A stretch of DNA of 64,000 bases from positions 992,001 through 1,056,000 of the forward strand of contig CALYLX010000111.1 of the NCBI GenBank assembly GCA_944990035.1, in the 5' to 3' direction. Below are positions 58,416 to 64,000 of the stretch, piece after piece. A program made the translations under genes and the position numbers. Source of the DNA: Clitopilus passeckerianus (Eukaryota > Basidiomycota > Agaricomycetes > Agaricales > Entolomataceae). The notes beneath the pieces are model-generated. The model ran no database searches. It saw only the letters and a list, made by a program, of their open reading frames with translations, and was not told the origin of the DNA. Every line of letters starts with the position of its first letter. Position 1 is the first letter of the stretch.

Positions 58416-58813
58416 TCAGGCTTTGGGATTGGCCTTAGAAGTCTTCCAGTTCGATGTTGCCTGCTTGAATCTATGGGACGTTGCTCAGGAGGACACGACT
58501 TTGTGTACGTGGAATGGGGACTAACCTTTCCTGGTGTGGCATGTCCGGCTCCTTTTCCTTCAGACGTGCCATCTCACTTTGCTATAATCACACGGCATAA
58601 TGTTGGGTGGTGTTCATATCTTTTCGAAGCGAGTTTTACTTACCATGAACTTGTTGAAGGCGGAGAGCTTTTTCCTACCGCCACCACCAGTCGATTTAAC
58701 TGAAAATATAATACTGTAATCAGATGCTAGATATGGAAAAGTCATAATAGGAACATACCCTTCCTCGCCGGCTTTTCTGTAGCGGCCTTGGTGGTGGTGG
58801 AACGAGGGGCCAT
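58416..58813 (-). CDS. Small YABBY/HMG-like DNA-binding protein (73 residues)
   Basis: Four exons of almost equal size, 58813-58759, 58699-58644, 58581-58526 and 58470-58416 (55, 56, 56 and 55 nt), join in perfect phase to encode 73 residues. The product begins MAPRSTTTKAATEKPARK and then forms a YABBY/HMG-like helical domain: KKLSAFNKFMQSEMARLKEK, EPDMPHQERFKQATSNWKTS. Small YABBY-domain proteins of this kind (MAPKxx ... AYNxFMKxxLxxxKxxNP ...) are widespread in fungi, and by analogy to HMG boxes are thought to be non-specific nuclear DNA-binding proteins. The Trp in NWKTS and Phe in NKFM occupy the positions that build the hydrophobic core. The intron/exon lengths near 55-60 nt are striking. 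No exon is long enough to be found by simple ORF scanning. Confidence 0.75.
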
Positions 58814-59642
58814 TTCAACAGTATCTGGAGACGAACAAACGCGTTGATATTAATTATGATATCCTGGAAAAGACCGGGGAGATATAACGCACAGACACTA
58901 AGGCTGGCAGCGAAAACAGTGAGGGACTGGTTGAAAAGCGGGAGATGCAGCTATTGGGATCCTCATTCCGTTCACGCGCTACTTGAGGGTAATCCAACTG
59001 ACAGAACTTCGAATTAAGCAATTGACCCCGGGCACCGCTCAGATCAATGGGACACATGGCAATAAACGGCAAGCTCCTTCATCAGGGCCAACTTACGGAT
59101 CGCGGAGTTGGCAGCGAATATATTATCAGAGAAGAATTCACAGGCTTGGTAAAAACGTACCATACTAGCGGCTTGAAAATCCCATCCAGTCATTTCGGAA
59201 AGTATTGAATGCAGACACGGGGAGGTGATTATGCATTGTAAGCCGGATTGATTCAACGTTTCAGCCTCAGTGGTCCAGGTCATCTTACGCCACTGCTTAC
59301 GGCTCGAAAATCACTGTGCACAAGCTGATAAAGTAGGTTATTTCTCCCCCTGAGCTTTCTCCGTGTGTACCTGGGGTCCCCACACGGATGACGGAACCGG
59401 TCGTTGATAAACAAGCTGGAACGTTTCGCGTAAACGAACAGATCAGACAGGAACATTCACATCTTCCTAGCGCGAAAGCCAAAGTCCATCCAAACGACGG
59501 CATACTTATGGGAACAGGACTCTTCCTCCGCCACGTGCATGCAGACTGCATGCAGCAAAGTGACTTAGTAGCCAATCTTCGGTGATTTTAGAATGAATAG
59601 CATTGTCAGCTGCCTCGTGACAGCGAGTACCCAATACATCCA
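58814..59642. other. Intergenic, upstream of the YABBY-like gene
   Basis: 830 nt between the YABBY-like start and the VPS33 stop. Two leftward frames (59044-59283 and 59297-59575) have no recognisable domain. Contains the promoter of the small gene; no clear TATA box was noted. Confidence 0.4.
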
Positions 59643-62320
59643 TTAAGCACTACTTGACTCGCTGTCACCCACGCTTCTCGCCCGTCCAGCGATGCTGTCT
59701 ATGAGGCTCCTGCCGGTGACCATGCCTGTTGTTACAATCAAGAAGTTCCGACCTGGCGTAATTCACAACATTGTCAGCGATTGAGCGGTGATGTGGAAAG
59801 ATACGGAACTTGCCCTTCGTTTGACGCCCTACCCAGCGCAAGGCCGCGATCTCTGTATAGGTACATCCTCCGAGGAAGAAGACCACCGTAGTCGTAGTCT
59901 TTTCAACCGGTTGAACTGGATTCAATGGAGATCAGGGAAACCCAGGAAAAAGGCCGAGGTACAACTCACGTAATGCTGCTATCGGTGTCGTTCTATCGGC
60001 CGCTTGTTTAGGTGTAATGTCCACGCTTTCTCCTGGGATCATAGCGACGACGTCCTCAAATCCTTTCCACCCAACAATTGGATGCGCTTGAACTTTTGTT
60101 TGGGCAGTCGTATCATGGTCCTCCACAGGCGTTGTGTCAGGTGCCACCTTCTCTGCTGGATTGCTTATCACACCACCCTTCTGAGCCACACATTGCACCA
60201 GCCGGATGCTGATAGGTGCCCACCCAGAGTATACGAAGCTGATATCGTTCTCGACCTCCTCCATCGCTTCTGGGGTGTCGTCGATCAAAAGCCTGAGAGA
60301 TTTACGGAGTTGGGCAAATGGGTATTTGGGAACATTCAAGAGTGAATGAGGCAGAGGATTGGGTAGCAGTATTCCCACTGAAGGTGATTGCAGGTGCAGT
60401 AGTAACGGTAGTAGATCATAACCGTATGCCTTGTAAAACAGGTATGATTAGGCTTGAAGCTGGTTACGGAGAGCCTTGCACACCTGAAGAAACTCCCTCT
60501 TCATATTTTCCAAGGTTTTGACCTTGATACCACCCATGGTTATGCTTGCCAAACATAGTAGTCGTAGAACAACCTGCATATCAGCCCCTTGGGCAATCAT
60601 ATCTTCAATGGTAGAGAGCTGCGCGGTCGTTTCATACGAGGCCAGTAAATCTAAGCGAATAGCGAATTAGTAGGTTTGGAAGATTGAGCTAGTCAATCCT
60701 TACTTTGCTGCACCTCCAAGGAGTTATTGAACTGTTGTGTCCGTGTTAGCGGGACGAGTAACTCAGAAAGTCCAGTATCTGTTACCTCATGTTTTAGCGT
60801 GTACAGGAACAAAAGATAACGATTCCACGTACGTAGCCGGAGAGCCTGATGTTCAGATTGAAGGCCTCCAAGTTTACCCACGAAATCACGGAGTTGCGCA
60901 ACATTCTTGGTTTGGAGGTTGGTCTGGTGGTCTTTATGAGCTCAGTGGTTGAATCAGCTGCACGGCTCAAATACCTTGTACTGCGCGTCAATTCTGTGAG
61001 CAACAGTGTTGAGCCTCCTGCCGACTACAGAAAAGTTCAAGTCACGGAGTTCAGCAAGAAGTGGGTCAGAGGCAGTCGTTAAGAAGTATTTCTTCTTGTT
61101 CTCCTTCTTAAGTGTCGACACCGGAGCAGGAGCAGCAGAAGTACTTGCGGCGTTTGTTCCTTGCGGAGGTGCTGGCGGTAGGAGCAGTGACGCTGGTACT
61201 TCAACATGCGCTGTAGAGAAGTGTCAGTAAAAACCAGTAGACGAATATGTAAACCACCTACAGTTCTTGATGCCTATGAGCTCGTCAACCAGACCTTCAT
61301 ATGTGAGCTGCGTCAGAAGAGGGGTTATCATGTCCACTTGGCGATCGAGAATAATCAGAGAGTCGATATTGTCTGCCTGCGAGAAAAGGTTGCTCGAGCC
61401 AGTGCTTGGCTTCTTCGGCATTTCTCTTGTCAACAAAGTGGCCAGACGCTGCGGCACGTTCAGAGGCGAATTCATGTGGAAGACGGAAATGCATACCGAT
61501 GCATGATCCCCTTTCCCAACAATCCGCGGGAACATCCCGTACAGCTTCTGGAAAGTGACCAATGCTTGGGCAGAATCGTAGATGATGGTCTCATCTCCAT
61601 CCTACGGGGAAATATTTGTATGGAATTCCCCAGCATACAAGCCCGATTACTCACTACCCAGAGGTCTCTAAAGGCATCCTCATTCTCCAATGAAATCACG
61701 TCGTCGGCCAGGGGTATAAGTTCCAAGTTGTACGTGGATATTGATACGTCGCCCAGAACCCCTTCCTCCTCCAGTATACGAGTGACAAGCGTTGATTTGC
61801 GTGGGACGAGTAAGAGGGTATAGTTATGCTTCCTAGATTCAGCGACGTGTTTCTTGATCTGTTCTGTCTCATTGTCAGGCTGATGAACTCTTCAAACAAG
61901 AAAAGGTCACATACTTGCTATATTCTTAACGTGGTTGATTCGTGGCCGGCAGAGATAGACTATATTTGGTGTGGTAGATGCGAGTGTACCAGACTCCAGC
62001 CAAAACATTTTATCCACCCCATGATGCTGCTCGACAACATTAGATTGAAATGGATAATCAAGCTGTTTCTTGCTTACCTTGAGTAGGGATACTTCCGTCA
62101 CCAGCCCAAGTGGACCCGCCAACGAGGGGTCTATCACGAGGGTCTTCGCGCCATTCACCTATTAAAACGTTCATAAGCCAAGCTTGACCAAACCGACCAT
62201 GGTACGCACAGAGTTCAACGCGTCCACTAACCCTTTCTTTCCAATATCTTTCAATAGGTTAACGTCGATCAAAGATTCGAGACGAGGCGGTTCATTTATG
62301 AGATTGGGTTCAGTGGACAT
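59643..62320 (-). CDS. VPS33: Vacuolar sorting protein VPS33 (Sec1/Munc18 family)
   Basis: A multi-exon gene for the SM-family core subunit of HOPS and CORVET tethering complexes, which promotes SNARE-mediated fusion at vacuoles and endosomes. Blocks in order: NLLKDIGKKGLVDALNS, NGAKTLVIDPSLAGPLGLVT, TPNIVYLCRPRINHVKNIA, NYTLLLVPRKSTLVTRILEE, VLGDVSISTYNLELIPLADD, VTFQKLYGMFPRIVGKGDHA, SLIILDRQVDMITPLLTQLT, YEGLVDELIGI, KKKYFLTTASDPLLAELRDL, NTVAHRIDAQYKNVAQLRDF, YSGWAPISIRLVQCV, TTVVFFLGGCTYTEIAALRW and the C-terminal FLIVTTGMVTGRSLIDSI. RQVDMITPLLTQLTYEGLVDE is the SM-family signature. The final intron (59753-59813) must use a GC donor (G|GCAAGT) to restore KGRNFLIVTTG; reading through instead gives an unrelated tail. 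Starts at ATG 62320 (MSTEPNLINEPP). Several exon borders in the 60.4-61.1 kb part were not fixed. Confidence 0.9.
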
Positions 62321-62553
62321 CGAGGCAAAGTCATGGACATGATGCGACCTGTTGACTGGAGAAGTTAGGCCGAGAGCTCCGACCGGGCTCCGGCCAACCC
62401 AATTGAGCGTTCCTCATAACAGAAGCTTCAAAGAGTTCTTGATCTATGCGAAAATCCCTTGTATTCAACATATGGCAAAAACTGTACATGACTAGTGGTA
62501 CACTGTGATTTGTTTCTATAGCTACATTACTTAGTCCTTTGAACTGTGACGAT

Positions 62554-64000
62554 CTAAACTGAGTTTCTTCTCGCGCTGCGGCCTTTGCGTTTGGCACTGG
62601 TCGTGGCATCCTTTCCTTCAAGGAATGGAGATGGTAGTGTACCCTCTTCCTTTGTCCGCAGGAGTAGGTCCTTAGCGTGATCATATCCAAGTTCGAGAAG
62701 CTCGTCGAATTTGCTGAACTGTAAGGTACCGTACTGAAGAAGAAGGTCAGTTCCGATTGAGTGGTCATAACTGAGTCTCCTACTTCATGCACTGGCATCT
62801 GAATATAAATGCAGCCCTTGGCCTCTTTCGTTTCTTCCAAGTTCTTGACGCTTGATACACTGTAACGTATGATTTTAGCTCCTTTCAGGGTTAAGGGTAA
62901 AATTACAGCTTACTAGGCAAGCCGACTCTGAATCTCAGTGATCGGAGGAATGTACTTGGCATTTGAGAACGGATTGTATCGGTTGATGAGAATCCACCAG
63001 CCTGACACAGTATCTCCGAAGTTTCGAGGGCGATTGTCATCGAGCTGAGGTTGAAGGTTATGAGCAATCTGAGATACCCCAGTGAGTAGATTCATGACTT
63101 ACAGAGCCGACATCGCAAGCGAAGACATTGGTTGTTCCCATAGAAAACATGGTGGAAACCTGCCCAGAAACTTCAGTTAGACTTATCTCTCATGGTATCG
63201 CCTTACATACAGGTAGATTGTCGGCTAAAGTGGACTCATCATGAGGCTGGACACAATGGTAATCAGATTATCAATAGCTTACTGTAGCCTCCGTCAACAA
63301 GCACATGTCCATTGTCGCATAGAGGAGGGATCAGGCCGACAAGGGTCATGGAAGCACCTTTATGCGAGTCAGCATAAATCATCAAAACCAAGACAGACAA
63401 CAAACGAATGTATCTCCAGGCATAGCCGGTTTGGTGGATATCCATGCGAGACGTCATGATATTCGTTGTGTTGCAGAAGAAGGGTAACCACATGTCTTCA
63501 ATATGAAGGTCGTAGAACGCCTAAGTCTCCATGAGTGGAACGAACGTAAAGCTGGGAACGCTGTGAGGAGATACCTTATAAATGGCACGGTTGAATTCAT
63601 GTCCCTGTAACAAGTTCAGTCTTTGGTTGTGACACCATGCATGAATGGCAAACCGTTGTGTAAGCAACAATGGGGTAGGTGATGTCTGTGAGGAGGCGAA
63701 GGAAGTTCCCAATCCTACTCGTTGCTTGCTTGGTGCGTGCGGCTGTAGATATTGAGTCGCCCTCTCTGGCGTAGAGTCCTCCAATCAATGCCCCAATACT
63801 TGTCCCTGCGATGTGGTCAATAGGTATTTCCATATCCTCTAGAGCGCGAATCAATCCCTGTCAAATTCTCAGTGGAATGCTTCCCTCGAGGGTCATTTTA
63901 CGAACCAGATGGGCAATTCCGCGAGCGCCGCCTCCACCCAATACGAGACCAATGGAATTGCCACATATTCTCCTAGCCAACCGCGCAAAGTCGTTGTCGT
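62554..64000 (-). CDS. NTE1: Lysophospholipase NTE1, catalytic C-terminus (partial, runs off the window)
   Basis: The 3' part of the fungal neuropathy-target-esterase homologue, an ER-bound patatin-type phospholipase B that deacylates phosphatidylcholine to glycerophosphocholine. Reading leftward from the edge: [19 protein letters not shown] (oxyanion-hole glycine loop), [20 protein letters not shown] (nucleophile serine in GxSxG), [38 protein letters not shown] followed by DGGY (catalytic Asp in DGG), [61 protein letters not shown] and a basic tail. The catalytic dyad is complete. The N-terminal membrane helix and cyclic-nucleotide-binding repeats lie beyond the right edge. The stop is at 62554-62556, about 230 nt from the VPS33 start. 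Confidence 0.9.

Overview
The window looks like euchromatic nuclear DNA of a filamentous basidiomycete, most likely an agaricomycete. Genes are broken by many 50-60 nt introns with GT(A/G)NGT donors, they sit close together on both strands, and several families are typical of mushrooms (DUF6534 membrane proteins, MYND proteins carrying a pRiA4b ORF-3 domain, Dal5-type MFS permeases, large proteins with F-box or LRR domains). I see no tRNA, rRNA, CRISPR array or intact transposon.

Layout. 0.5-2.4 kb: a divergent pair of transcription factors (bHLH and Zn2Cys6). 2.9-8.0 kb: a STRIPAK SCI1/SIKE-type coiled-coil protein, an uncharacterised membrane-associated protein, a GFA/CENP-V zinc protein and acireductone dioxygenase. 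8-12.9 kb: accessory DNA with an orphan exon, a 13-exon DUF6534 gene and a 25-codon signal-peptide ORF. 12.9-17.1 kb: a tandem pair of MYND/pRiA4b-ORF3 genes, both carrying lesions. 17.3-19.1 kb: a hypothetical LRR-like protein. 19.1-23.6 kb and 26.7-32.3 kb: two gene-poor stretches flanking a 1017-residue low-complexity protein.

From 32.3 kb onward the window is dense with housekeeping genes: an APH-type kinase, RAD5, CCT7, an allantoate-type MFS permease, a small membrane protein, mitochondrial ribosomal protein mS45/Bot1, an eEF2-lysine methyltransferase, the WSS1 protease, a long SAM methyltransferase, exosome cofactor LRP1/C1D, an F-box/LRR protein, a tiny YABBY/HMG-like gene, VPS33, and the 3' catalytic half of NTE1, which runs off the end of the window.

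The genes do not form one pathway. RAD5, WSS1 and LRP1/C1D all touch genome maintenance or RNA decay, but their proximity is probably coincidence. The most notable signal is the MYND/pRiA4b family: three loci within 9 kb (one exon-sized fragment and two near-complete copies), each damaged differently and each losing the MYND zinc finger while keeping most of the upstream region. Other points are apparent frameshifts in two otherwise conserved genes (the SAM methyltransferase and mS45), three GC-AG introns, and a C/D-box snoRNA-like element in the only long intron of the mS45 gene. Exon models were built by hand from splice consensus and reading-frame continuity.
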